Assembly (NCBI GenBank): GCA_034008185.1 | Contig: CM067109.1 | Location: 55,414,301 to 55,478,300, forward strand | Source: Gorsachius magnificus | Taxonomy: Eukaryota > Chordata > Aves > Pelecaniformes > Ardeidae | DNA: 64,000 nucleotides | Direction: 5' to 3' | Shown here: positions 37,901 to 50,100 of the stretch, piece by piece | Position numbering within the stretch: the stretch's first letter is position 1 | Layout of the letters: each line of letters starts with the position of its first letter | Made by a program: the position numbers and the translations under genes | Notes under the pieces: generated by a model | The model's input: the letters and a program-made list of their open reading frames with translations, nothing else | The model's database searches: none | Told to the model about the DNA's origin: nothing

Positions 37901-39618
37901 TCCCATGAACTGTTATGCTGAACAATCACAGAAACACCAAGACCATGAAATAAAAAACAGTGTACTTAATATATTTTTACGAAATATATAAAGTATATAT
38001 GAGCCTCTTGTTTATTTTCCTTTTCATAGGGAGTTAGAATTAAAACCAGAGATATTTTAGAAATTTAACAGCGGTATTTACATTAAGGCACATTTTCTCC
38101 TGGAGAAAAGGAGAGAAAGACTAACATATTATTGCATTCTTGTGTAACCCTACTTCGACTATTTATTTATTTATTTCACATAGCTGATCAAGCAAGCTAG
38201 AGTCTGGAATAGCACAGTATTGAGGACTTAAAATTTCAAGTGTGTAATATTTTGTGCTGCAGTCCTGTATGCAGGAGAAGGGCTTTAGAATCAAACCTCC
38301 AGGCTGATTTACTGTACTTGGCTATTGTACTTTGCATTAGCTATATGGCTGCCCCCGTAGGGGGAATACAATTGAAACCAGGGTATCTGTTACACACTCC
38401 AAGTGTGGGGTCCTGGAAATGCTTACTTTTACAAGGAGCGCTTACTCATTTGGAGTTTAAAGAGAGCCTTTATAACATTGGTACCCCTCACACAAAAGTA
38501 ACAGCAGGACCAAGCCTCGTATTGGGACAAACCTAAGCAACGTACTCACACATCTGCTCAGGCACGTGCACAGTGCCCCTGCATTCAAAACTAATATATC
38601 ATGCATAAAGCACCTTTGCAGAACTGGAGTCTCATGGGGTGGACTCTCTACAAACTAAAAACGTCTGCCCTGTGTCTGTCCCTGCTTAAGGATAACTTGT
38701 GTAAGTAAAGTAGCACAAGGCTGAATAGTTATAAATCCAAGACAGCAAAGTATGTATCCACACTCTCCAGGAGAAACAGAGGACTGATTGCTAACCTTTG
38801 TATTGCTACCAAGTCAGTTCAAAATGAAAGTCACTAGCACTGAATGAAAGGACCTTCCACAAAGATTAATTTTAAATGGGAAACATACTGCTCAAAATTC
38901 AGTTTCAGGTGAAAGCGATTTGAAATAATTAATTTTCTCATATTTCACGTTTGAAACCGATAAGGTATTGCAGTTAAATAATTAATGATTGTTTACCAGT
39001 ATCAGCTTACCCTTTGACGTTTGTCATATTATTTCTCTTTTAGAAAGCATTTATAGCTGCATAGCAGGATTGTTTTATCATCAGTAAACTGACATATCAT
39101 AGATTACTGCTTACACAGAGTTCCAGTCCTGATTTCACCAGATCAACAGGAAATATCACATTAAATTGAATAATACCAAGATGAACATTCTGAGCTTCTT
39201 TCAACTTTCTGGCCAGAAAGCATACCATAGCCACATGCACGCAGCCCTGGGAAAGTCAAATGCTGCATTCTGACTCACACAATTAACAGTATGTCCTCCT
39301 ACCTGAGAAGGGGAAGAGAAATCTCACACTGATGGAACTACCATCACTATGCTGTTAATTACACCTATAACAAAAGAACTGGAGACTCAGATGTCATTAT
39401 GCAATCGGTTGCTCTGTGTTTTCACCTTTTCCACCAAGGGAGTGCAGGTTAGAAACTGCTTTGGTAATCAGGTTTATTTTTATTATTTCTTTTGATTTGA
39501 TTTTTAAGTCAGCATACCTAAACACCAATTGTTGGATAAAAAACTCATCTCATATAAATATAAATATAATATAAATTTCTAATCATATTTTTACATGGGC
39601 CAAGAGTATCCTAAAGAA
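19931..39618. other. Long intergenic stretch without recognisable gene
   Basis: Nearly 20 kb with no CR1 copy that I can detect and only chance open frames, the longest being 139 codons at 31162-31581. A patch at 35590-36110 is GC-richer than its flanks, with overlapping open frames on both strands and no known family. Complex sequence at 24560-24990 and 36660-36970 may be conserved non-coding. Nothing else is visible. Confidence 0.6.
38161..38176. repeat. (ATTT)n microsatellite
   Basis: Four ATTT units. Confidence 0.75.
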
Positions 39619-39700
39619 GCATAGAATCATTGAATCATGAAAGATAAGACATAAAAAAAAAAAAAAAAAGCCTAAATCCAACCACCACAATGCAGAAAAC
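39619..39700 (-). mobile_element. Probable very short CR1 3' end with expanded A tract
   Basis: The plus strand reads CATAGAATCATTGAATCATG, then about 17 A (39653-39669), then AATCCAACCACCAC. This matches the inverted CR1 tail octamers and the TCCAACC block that follows them, with the intervening bases replaced by an A run. At about 80 bp the call is tentative. Confidence 0.5.
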
Positions 39701-40054
39701 AGAAAAGAAACAAAAATAAGTCAGTATCAATTACTCCATATTTATCACATGGTACTTTGGTGTCTAGCTTATTAATTTCTTTCATTTTTGAGAATCTCAG
39801 TGCACTATTTTTATCTAAATCATTCCTAAAGTCCTAAATTATTTTTTTCTTTTTCGAGATTAAAGGAAATTTGTGGAAATGACAAAAATGACAAACAATA
39901 ATTCTCCTTGGATGAGGTTGTCTTTTCTTAGAAGAGAAATGATTAAGCTACGGAAAGGGCCCAAGACCCACTCATGCTGAAGGTGAAGTTACTGTGTTCA
40001 GCTTCCCCTGGCTGACCTTCATCTCCTCCTGCTGGAAGTTACTATCCCTTTAGT

Positions 40055-40484
40055 AAGGGACTGGAGCATCTCCTCTATGAAGAAAGGCTGAGAGAGCTGG
40101 GCTTGTTCAGCCTGAAAAAGAGAAGACTGAGAGGGGACCTCGTCAACACATACAAGTATCTTAAGGGTGGGAGTCATGAGGACAGAGCCAGACTCTTTGC
40201 AGTGGTCCTCAGTGACAGGACAAGGGGCAATGAGCACAAACTGAAACATAAGAGGTTTCAGTTGAATATGAGGAAAAACTTCTTTACTTTGAGGGTGCCA
40301 GAGCACTGGAACAGGCTGCCCAGGGGGGTTGTGGAGTCTCCTTCTCTGGAGATATTCAAAGTCCGCCTGGACGAAGTCCTGTGTAACATGCTCTAGGAGA
40401 ATCTACTTTAGCAGGGGGGTTGGACTGGATGATCTCCTGAGGTCCCTTCCAACCCTTGCCATTCTGTGATTCTGTGATTCTGTG
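40055..40484 (+). mobile_element. CR1 3' fragment, plus strand (first of a tandem pair)
   Basis: A 5'-truncated CR1 starting in the GLEHL-type region. A 97-codon open frame (40103-40396) reads [20 protein letters not shown], then [20 protein letters not shown]. The 3' UTR has GGGGGGTTGGACTGGATGAT. The tail is ATTCTGTG repeated three times, ending at 40484. The ATTCTGTG tail variant differs from the ATTCTATG tails elsewhere, so this is probably another subfamily. Confidence 0.93.
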
Positions 40485-40488
40485 AAGA

Positions 40489-41067
40489 GAAGCGTGGCCA
40501 GCAGGTTGACAGAGGTGATTCTGCCCCTCTACTCTGCTCTCTACCTCACCTGCAGTCCTGCATCCAGGTCTGGGGCCCTCAGCACAGGAAAGACATGGAA
40601 CTGTTGGAGCAGGTCCAGAGGAGGGCTACAAAAATGATCCGAGGGCTGGAGCACCTCTCCTATGCTGAGAGAGTTGGGCTTGTTCAGCCTGGAGAAGAGA
40701 AGGCTGCGGGGAGACCTGATTACGGCCTTTCAGTACCTAAAGGGGGCCTATAGGAAAGATGGGGAAAATCTTTTTAGTAGGGCCAGCTGTGACAGGACAA
40801 GGGGTAATGGCTTTAAACTGAAGCAGGGTAGGTTTAGACTAGATATAAGGAAGAAATTCTTTACAATGAGGGTGGTGAAACACTGGAACGTGCCCAGAGA
40901 GGTAGTGGAGTCCCCATCCCTGGGAACATTCAAGGCCAGGTTGGATGGGGCTCTGAGCAACCTGATCTAGTTAGCAGTGTCCCTGCTCCCTGCAGGGGGG
41001 TTGGACTAGATGACTTCTAGGAGTCCCTTCCAACCCAAAACATTCTATGGTTCTATGATTCTATGAC
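40489..41067 (+). mobile_element. CR1 3' fragment, plus strand (second of a tandem pair)
   Basis: This starts within a few bases of the previous element's tail. It covers more of ORF2 (GCGTGGCCAGCAGGTTGACA, then GAGCACCTCTCCTATGCTGA). A 102-codon frame (40662-40970) reads [20 protein letters not shown] with [20 protein letters not shown]. The 3' UTR has GTTGGACTAGATGACTTCTA and the tail ATTCTATGGTTCTATGATTC. A short deletion sits near 40545, where the coding sequence jumps. Not functional. Confidence 0.93.
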
Positions 41068-43151
41068 CTAAGAAGTTTACAGAACATCCATAACAATAGC
41101 TTTTCTAGCAATATGGGAGGTGCAAACCTCCAGATAGGGGCGAAAGAGAGACACAAGGTATTTTTTTGTAGGAGGCGTTCATAGAACCTTCACATTTGTC
41201 TTCCTCTGTCTTTCACTCTTATCCAGCTCTATGTACAGCCTCTCAGAAAAACAAAATTCTGGGGTTTTTTTTATTTGGAATAATCGATTCTATAGATAAT
41301 AAAGATAGCAAAACATTAAAGAAAATGACAATATTTCATTTCCAGGGTCTGAAATAATACTTGAGGTGAAAATAACTTGCATTAATACCTATCAAGTTAG
41401 TTTCTAATCTGGAAAATACATACATATGTGATCTTTAGATGACTGAAAATGATCCATTAGGATTGATATAACTCTTTGAACAGGAGCAGATCTATCTTCA
41501 GGTCTGTGTGTGATGTACTCACACAAGCTTGCACACTTGAGTTTTGCCTCCATGAACAGCCATTGTGATACAGAGGAACTGCAGACTAGATGGGAATCAA
41601 CCAGATGAAGAGAGGAATAGCTAAGGGATCTGAAATTTGCATATGCTACATCATGTAAAGGTTTGGAAACTTCGCAAAGAACAACAGACGATGCAAAATA
41701 TAGTACATGTTTGAAGGAATTAAAATAAAAAGTTATCCCCTCAAAGCTAAGAGAAGTAGTATGCATATATGTCTGTACATAAGTGGTAACTGTAAGAAAG
41801 CCAAAAATTGCAAACGGGAATAAGCTAAGAACAAGATCAACTGTCAAAAAAGTCTATACAAAACCAAACCCCAACAGCGAAGGATGCATTGAGACAAGTG
41901 AGAAAGAGCTGGTGCAGCTGCCTGATCTAAACTAAAAATTAAACGGAAAACGTGCAACAGCAATGCCTTGTCAACACTAAAACAGAATATGGAGCAAAAT
42001 GCAGAGAGATAATTAGAGGTTTTCAACACCTCTTGCCTAAAGATGATTTTTAGTTGGCAATACCAAAATGGCTGTGGTGATAGCCAACCAGACTTATGTA
42101 TAGATCACCATCTGGAATGCTAAAGCTGGTGGAAAACTTGAGAGCAGATGACTACGCTCAAATCTTACATAGCAACTTTATAAGCAAGAAGCAAGAATGT
42201 TACGGACCTTGTCTATTATAAGCTCAAAATACATCAGCAATCTTCAAACCAGTTCCTGCAAAGAGCTGCAGCTGGAGAATGAGATGAAGGGTCTGGCTCA
42301 GGACAGACAGAATGAATGAAAAAAATTGAGATCTACTCCCTGCACCTCCTAGAAACCTATCAGTTAGTTTAATTTCCCATTTCAAAGGCTAATGATACAA
42401 ATAAGAATGCAAATGGGGATCTACATGAAAAGCAGGTCCTAAATCTGGGTGTAACTACAGCAAAGACTCTTTATGAGTTGAGGTCTCCTGCATGCTGTAT
42501 TCATCTTTCCTGACTTTTCAGCCCATAATTATGCAAACTTAACACTGTTCTTAAATATCTTTTCTGTACAAATTACATTTTTAAATGGTAAAATAGAAAG
42601 CTAGTAAGACTGTCTTGGAAGAGGGATTGGCAGCTTCAGTCATGAAAATAAAATTCTAGCATTTCTGACATTTTTATTTTGATTGACTGACAAATAACTT
42701 CTTATGGCTTTAAAGCCAAAAACTGTATGTGTGTTTTTGAGATATAAAATACTCTGGCTAAGTGTTCAAAAATAACAAACATGTAACTCTGCCAAAATCT
42801 CACATGTCCAAGTATAAGGTGTACTGTAAACAAACACACACCCCGTATTCAAATGTAAGAAAACAAAAAGATTTCATAAATGCAACAAACAAAACTAAGA
42901 CTAGTTCACTCATCTAATGACAGACCAACCATTAGAAAAGAAAGCATGACAGATTTTTCTATAGCCATACTATTTGAGGATCTCTTTATAAAAAGCTGCA
43001 TTGTGTTTATCTTGTCTACAAGAGAGCTCTGGACCCATAAACACCATGGCTGTGCCAATAGAAGATGCAACCACTCCCTGCTTCTTAGTACTGCTAGGTG
43101 ACATTGCTGCTCCTCCGTCTCATCTGAGTTTAAATTACCCAAATTAGCTGG

Positions 43152-43169
43152 AAAAAAAAAAAAAAAAAA
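43152..43169. repeat. A18 homopolymer
   Basis: Eighteen A in a row with no recognisable retroposon body next to it. Confidence 0.8.
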
Positions 43170-45011
43170 GGGTCTATAACAGGTCTTTCTGCGATTTGGC
43201 TGAAACAGGTTAGAGAATACTCACCCAAACAGCTGTGCCAAGAAATTTCAGGGAAAAGCCACAACTGCTAGGGAGCTGGTGATGACATGTGATAGCATGG
43301 ACCAATTCACCCAGCAGAGATGTATTACAAAGAGGATGTATTTCTACAGAAGGAAAATACTTGTCTTGGAAAGCTGACAATGCAAGTGGACCACAGATAA
43401 AAAGAAGGATAGAAAAAGGTTGGTATTTTTCAGAAAGTTAAGTAGCAGTGGGATTATTCTCTCTGTTCCGTGAAACACATGTCTTGCAGTCACTGGGACA
43501 TAAATCTGTGCTCAAGCTTTTTGCCAAAATGTGACCTGAGCAATCTGCTTGAGGTCATTCCTGGCACCAGCAAGAGCAAATGCTGTGTCTTGAGCCTCAG
43601 ACCAGTGTTTTACTAGAAACAGACTTCCTCTCACCAAAGCAGTAGGTGAGCATGTTGCAAAATGTCTGTTAATTTGACTATCCATACTCAAGCTCTTGTT
43701 GGCTACCAACAGATGCAGTGCTGGGCTTTGTTATTCTTTATAAATGTTGGCATCCTTTAGACATGCTTTAGATTGATATTCACTTGGAGAAAACTAGAGG
43801 CCTGTCTATTTTGGGAAAAGCACTAGAGTAGTTACTGCAGGATATCTCCCTCAGCATTCATTTCTGGAAAGGCATGTTTATTTATCTTACTTTATTCTGG
43901 AAATACTACAATTTTCAATAAGCAGGGATACAGTGTCCACGGGGAGAGCTATTTTCCAAAAGCTACTCCAGTAATACACGGTATTTTGAGCATATGTTAA
44001 GTGAACATAGACTGAATAAGAAAACAAAGTATTCAAAGAATATACCCATCTGAATCTATACTAAGAATTACAAAGTCCATTTATTTATCTAAATATTTAA
44101 AAGTCTTTTCTCAAGATCCAATCCACACCCTTTTCATTCAGAAACACTGCATTATCTGTGGGAAGAAGACACAGTTAGCCAATTCAGTGTTAGCCAATTC
44201 TTGGTCTGGCAAGAAAAAGTAACATCTGCTTCATGCCCATATTTTTCATTCTTGTTTTAACAGTCATGAACACTTTCTCAAACTGAAAAAGAACAGGGCT
44301 GTAATTCAGATAAATTAAGATTTCTGAACTCTGAAAACTGCACTTAGAGTTATTCACCAAATCAGAAGAAAATTGGTTTTATTCCCAGAATGTCACACTC
44401 TATACAAGTACTAGACAAGGTTTCAGCAGTTTTGCTCATACATTTGCTTTTGAGTTTTGCAGTCCCAAGAACACCAGTGATGATAAGCATTCAGGACCAT
44501 AGAGTTTAATCATCTCAGCCACCTATACCACATAAGCACTCCAAAGAGCTGTTGAAAACCAAGAAGTCTTCATAGTAAGAAGGGTAACAATAGTAAGTTG
44601 ATCACTCATATCTTGGGAGTAGAGGACCTTCAGGAAACTAATCAAACCCTGAATATATCTTCTCTTAATACTCAGTCTGTGGAATATTATAAATTAAGAT
44701 ATATATCCAAATATAAAGGACCAAGGTAAAATTTCTCTTTTTAGTTTCAGGAAATATTTCTATCTCAGTTTATCCCACTCTGAGAAAGGAATTAATTACA
44801 TAAAAATTTACATAGGGTATACAAGCACTGTGATACACTAATAAGAAAGAAATATAATTGCCAGACACATAGAGTGTTATATAAAAGGACGTGTTCAATA
44901 GAGCATATAAAACCTTTCTTCACATATAAGTACAGATTTTCCCTGGGCAGAAAAGGATCAAAATATATGCCTGTGTGATTTCCTGAAGCTGAGCTTTAGA
45001 TGGCTCTTACT

Positions 45012-45034
<23 letters not shown>
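45012..45034. repeat. A23 homopolymer
   Basis: The longest homopolymer in the window, followed by GAGAAAAAAG. No SINE or retrocopy recognised upstream on the plus strand. Confidence 0.8.
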
Positions 45035-45043
<9 letters not shown>

Positions 45044-46649
45044 GAGTACAAACCTTCTTCTATTACAACAGATATAACACCATTTTTTTTTCCCAACATA
45101 AAGAAATTTCCTCTCTCTTTTATCCAAGATAACACAAAAGTCCTGATACTTAACAATTCTCATTAAGATTGGACTTTTGTTTTAAGAACTGTAATCACTT
45201 CAGGCTCACCTGAACTTCAGGTGCCACCTCATTACAGGACTTCGATATCTAAGACACAATTCTTCTCTGAAATATTTCACTCACTCTTTCATTTTGCAAC
45301 AGATGGAGCAGAAAGATTGAACCAGAGAACCAGGCAAAAGTCCTAGGAAATTTAAAAATGTTCCACATAGTTGAAATACACACACACATTCTTTCAGTCA
45401 ACAATTCTATAATTACTTGGACTCATACAAATTATGGCAATAAAAACAAGGGTGAGTTAAAAAGGAAGAGTAATAACATTTGCTGGATAAAACGGATATA
45501 AATTAAATGTCAGCCAGTCTAGAAGTGTATCCTGTAATATATAATGAATATATATAAAAAATAATAATCCTTTTAAGCAACGCTAGGGTTGAGGTTGTAG
45601 TTAGTTTGGAAACCCCAGTTTGAATGAGAGTGGCAAACAGAAATCCCTCCCAGATCCATCTCCTTCCTCAAACAGCTCCACCATACCTGCCGTAGTAAAG
45701 ACTAAACTAAGTTTCAAGATTTGAATTCGTGTTCCTCTGAACTAGTATTTATGAACTTCACCTATCATCAGCATTCTTTCCTCTATCTAATTAATGTAAC
45801 CAGTTTGATTATCAGGTTTTCTGAAGCATTAAAAAACATTCATCAAGGAGCCAGGAGTAATCTGCATTTATTGTACTGCTAAATGAGAAGGCTCTGGAAG
45901 CTTTCATCTGTTCAAAGGGAGAAATGGGATGGAAAGAGAAAAAAAAAAAAAAAGTTTCATCAACATGGTATATGATTTGCATGGTATACAGATCTCACAG
46001 GATAAAAAAACTACATTGTTGCATACATGAGCTGGATGAACAAGGACTAGATGGTAGAGATGAATCAGATCAGCAAGCTCATATCTTAAAAACCCTTCGA
46101 TTACTTTTGCCAATAGCCAAAAGCAAAAAACAGGCCATCAGAAAGGCTGAAAAACATGTATAACTTGATCAGTTAAAGCTGATACCTAAAAAAAGCCCCT
46201 AAAAATCTTTTAGGCCATCACAGCAGACTGGGGACATGCTTGGCATGAGATGCCTCCAAAGCACACTCATCCTTCTTTGGTGTGAGAAGTCCACACTATC
46301 TAATCTATTCCTTTGAGATAGCAGTCAGAAGGAATATCACTGCCATCAAGAATTGCACACAGCTGTATTTATCTACATACAGCCTATATCTGTAATGCAT
46401 CCTGCTTGACAGCCCTATCAAACATTTAAAGGCTCATACTAACTTTTAATGAAAACATTTTCATTAGTAGGTTTCAGACTACACAAGTAGCCTGATGCTG
46501 TTCAACTTTCTAAAGAAAGCAAAGTCAGTGTCTGTCAACTTTATGCAAATATCTAATAATTCTCTTCTAGGCTGCAAAAAAAGTTCAACAATGCAAAACA
46601 GCAATACAGCATACAGCTCTGAAAAAAAAAATCCAAACCAAAACCCAAC

Positions 46650-46677
46650 CAATAGATTTCAGTAATGAAATCTATTG
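46650..46677. repeat. Perfect 12-bp hairpin with 4-nt loop
   Basis: CAATAGATTTCA, loop GTAA, then its exact complement TGAAATCTATTG. The pairing does not extend further. It sits just after an A-run followed by a C/A-rich tract. Role unknown. Confidence 0.8.
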
Positions 46678-46814
46678 CCTTGAGTAAAGCCAACACCTAA
46701 TGCATACCTGGAAGTCTCTCCAGCCTAGGTTGTTTCAGATCTCTAAGGTCCAAAAGATTTGAAATGGTCAGGTGAAGCTATTCACCCTTTCACTTTTATC
46801 CTGGTATTGGAAAA

Positions 46815-46834
46815 TGAGGGAGGGAGGGAGAGAG
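46815..46834. repeat. (GGGA)n microsatellite
   Basis: Four GAGG/GGGA units merging into GAGAG. Confidence 0.75.
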
Positions 46835-47102
46835 TCTTAAAGCATAATTTAGTACTCTAGCTGCCAAATTTTCCATTGTAAGCTGATGGGACTGAGGTGG
46901 CCAGGTGCTTTTGAAAGTATTCCTTTTAATTGTTTTCTTTTAATTAAATCTAACAGAGAGTAATACTTCTTATGTCTTATAAGTGATTCATACTTGTTAT
47001 AAAACTAGTAAGAATCTAAGCTCAGGTAAAGGACTGTTTTCTTTATTTCACTTCCAAAAATAAAATTTGTACACTTTGAAATGTTTTTAATGTAAGCCAT
47101 GC

Positions 47103-47124
47103 AAATAAAATAAAATAAAATAAA
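47103..47124. repeat. (AAAAT)n microsatellite
   Basis: Four AAAAT units. Confidence 0.8.
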
Positions 47125-50100
47125 CCAAAACACTAGAAGTATTCAGTGACTGTATTTAATTGGTTTTCCACAAACCAGGATATATTTGCAGGGGCAAGTG
47201 TTAGTCTTTCTTATGGTAACAGACTTTCATTCATGGATCCTTTTCCTGAGCTGCCAAAAACATTTGCCCCTTGGCAGGCAGCCAGCGCTGATTTTAAGCC
47301 CATAGCAGGAGCTATTCTCTAACGTGGCTGCTTTCACTGAGAGGAGCTTTCTCAGCGTTGTACCAGTGCTTTCTGCAACCGTCAGCGCATTCTTGGAAAC
47401 ATGATTTAGCTCTAAATTAGGGATGAGATGCTGTAATACATTGCTCTAAATTTTACACACCTGTCAGCAGTAACTTTTGAAGCTTTGAAAGTGCTGCAAG
47501 ATGATACTCCTTTTCCATTGCCTTCCTGCAATTCAAGGTCTCCTTGAAAGTGGCAGCAAATGGCACCAGGGCGAGGTACCTGCTCACCTAGTCCATCTTC
47601 CCTGTGGAACACCTCTTCTTGCTCTCACACTGCATTTCCCCTAACAGTCTGTCCCAGCCAGCAATACTGGTTGAAAATAAAAAGGCTGAGTGATTTTCAC
47701 ACTCACAGTGGATTGGTGAGGAATAGATTTCAGATTTTTTTTTAACGCAGAAAAAAGTGTGAGGCAGTAGTAGGTTGAGCTGGGAAAAAGAGATTCTTTC
47801 CCTCGTGGTTAAGAGCAATTTGAGATAGAAAATACCTTTCACACTGGCTTATTGCTCTTCCAGTGGGTAGATTACATGACCCAGAGCTTGGTAGCATCTG
47901 GCAAGCCTTATATGCTCATAACTCTTGTGATTTTGAGAAGATAGGTTACCAGGATCTCAGTGTAACTTCTAAAGTATGTCTCCGTATTTTGGGAAGATTG
48001 CTCAGCATTTCTTCACAACCACTCAAGCTCATCTAATCTTGCATCACTAGCAATCACTAGGTCCCTGTTGTCCCAAAACAAGAAAAGGACAAAAAATTTT
48101 ATTAAATACCCTTTTGTTATTAAGTGTAGTAGCAGCCAAATTCGATTCTCTTAAGCTCCAGCTACTTGTGCTACAAGTGTGGTTTTGCATGGCTTAGCTC
48201 TTGATCTTCTGCTGTTTCTGTGAATTACTTGATTTGATCTAAAAGCATTTCAGGTTAAGTTTCTTGGTGAGTGCACGCAACAAAATACCATATCATAATC
48301 AATAAGTAGATGCCTGAATGCTGAGAAAAACCTCTTTAAGACCTTTGGCAGGAATTCTCAGAGAACAAGATCAGATGAGTGACATTTATCCATTTTCTGT
48401 CTGCTGAAGAAAAGAATACATCTGCGAAACCTGTTAGAGAAGAGCTATTCACATTCTTCTTTTTCTTCCTCTGCTTCCATCACCACAAAAAAGTACTTTA
48501 AAATAGCCTATTAAAAAACGACTGTTTACAATACTGCAGGGAGAACTCACCAAATGAGGCCTTCATCCACTTAGGCTTGTCTGCGGTATTAATTTTAAAA
48601 AATGAATGTTTAAAAAAAAGGCAGCTTCAAAACTGCATTCATCTGACAGTTTTGTTTGGACATTAGAAAGAGAAGAGCAGATAAACAGAATAATCCTATT
48701 CCAGCCTTGTTTGGCTTAAACAAAGAACTCCTTCTTTAACTGTTAGTGTCCTTTTGTATTCTGTATTTCAAGTATTTAATGGCAAGTGGTTATACAGATC
48801 AAACTATCTTGAAGATTGTTGGTTGCCTTATGACTGGTCCAATTATAATAACAATTATTTTTAACATCATGCACCTATCCTTGCGGTTGATTGCAATTAA
48901 TCATTCACTTATTTTCCTGAGAGTGCAGACCTAGCTTTTTGTATACAGGTATTATGTCCATGTTTGTATCGTTGCACTTCCAGATACATATTTACATAAC
49001 ATACGAATTATATTTTTGAGCACTCCTTTCAACAACATATTGTTTATAAGAGAAAAAGGGGGTTTTTATCATCATCTTTCCCACAAGCGCTGTATTTCAC
49101 ATTTGACTTGTTTCTAGAGAAAATAATCCAAAGCTCAGAGTCAGTTTTCTACCATTTTTTGTTCTAAGAACATGAAACCAGGTTGGGTTGTGGTGATTTG
49201 GGTTTGGGGTTTTTTTTTTGACAATTCACTTTAGAATTCAAAGAAGGTACTTTTCACAAGCATTTTCATACCCCAGGTTTTAGTTGTGGAGCCATGTGAG
49301 CAAAGTTGTTTAAAGTGCAACTACAAAGCCTAAATGAATGCCCTCATCTTGGCTCATTATTATGACTTATGTGAAAACCTGAGGCTTTCTCCCTAAGCAA
49401 AAATACATGGAAGTAAAAGGTAATTTGTCCAAGCAAGACTAGATGAAAACTAAAGGTCTGTCCCTTTAAGAAAAATATATCATCCTTTATTACTCTGAAA
49501 GGCTGCATTACAGCTCTGCTACTTTTGTGCTTCAGTTGAGCAAGTTACAGATATTAAACAGAATGGCACATCACAATAGGGCATGAAATGAATTATAGCA
49601 TAATGAGTGAACACATCTACTGTATTATTATACATAGTCACCTTTTATGTATTATGTAAAAGAACCCAACTTGAGAGATCTAGCTCATTTTTAATTTCAA
49701 AAGAATTTTTTAGAGAACAGTTATAGTGTCAATTACTTCAGTATCAAATAGCAGATTTTTTGAAAGCCGTAAGGTGCAGGAGGGCCAAGCAGAGGGAAGT
49801 ACATCACCAGTTACTTGGACAACACTGATCTTGACACATGGCAACGAAAAGCAGCAACAACAAATTCCGACCCCATTTTGCTATCCAGCAGCATGACTGC
49901 TCTGCTTGGCATAAATGTCAATGCACTGCCAGGACTCCAACAGGCTGCACAGAGGTCTTACCGGTGTCTTGGGAGGATCTTCACCGCTGCACCCACCACC
50001 CTATTTTACAGGTGCACTAATGAAGAATTTTAGTTCAGTAAAACTGATGTCCTGTGGAAAATGAGGCAAAGCAAAGTGGAACAAAACTTTCCTTTCCAGA

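Noticed and set aside
45012..45034. Poly(A) runs (also 6290, 43152, 59595) as tails of processed pseudogenes or SINEs
   Set aside because: No gene-like or SINE-like body is recognisable next to any of them.
48746..48934. 62-codon hydrophobic frame as a small membrane protein
   Set aside because: AT-rich DNA readily encodes I, L, F and Y; no other support.
49190..49220. GGTTTGGGGTTTT-like tracts (also 8418, 54850, and their complements at 1620, 46620, 59735) as interstitial telomere repeats
   Set aside because: They do not contain TTAGGG arrays; they are low-complexity G/T or A/C tracts.
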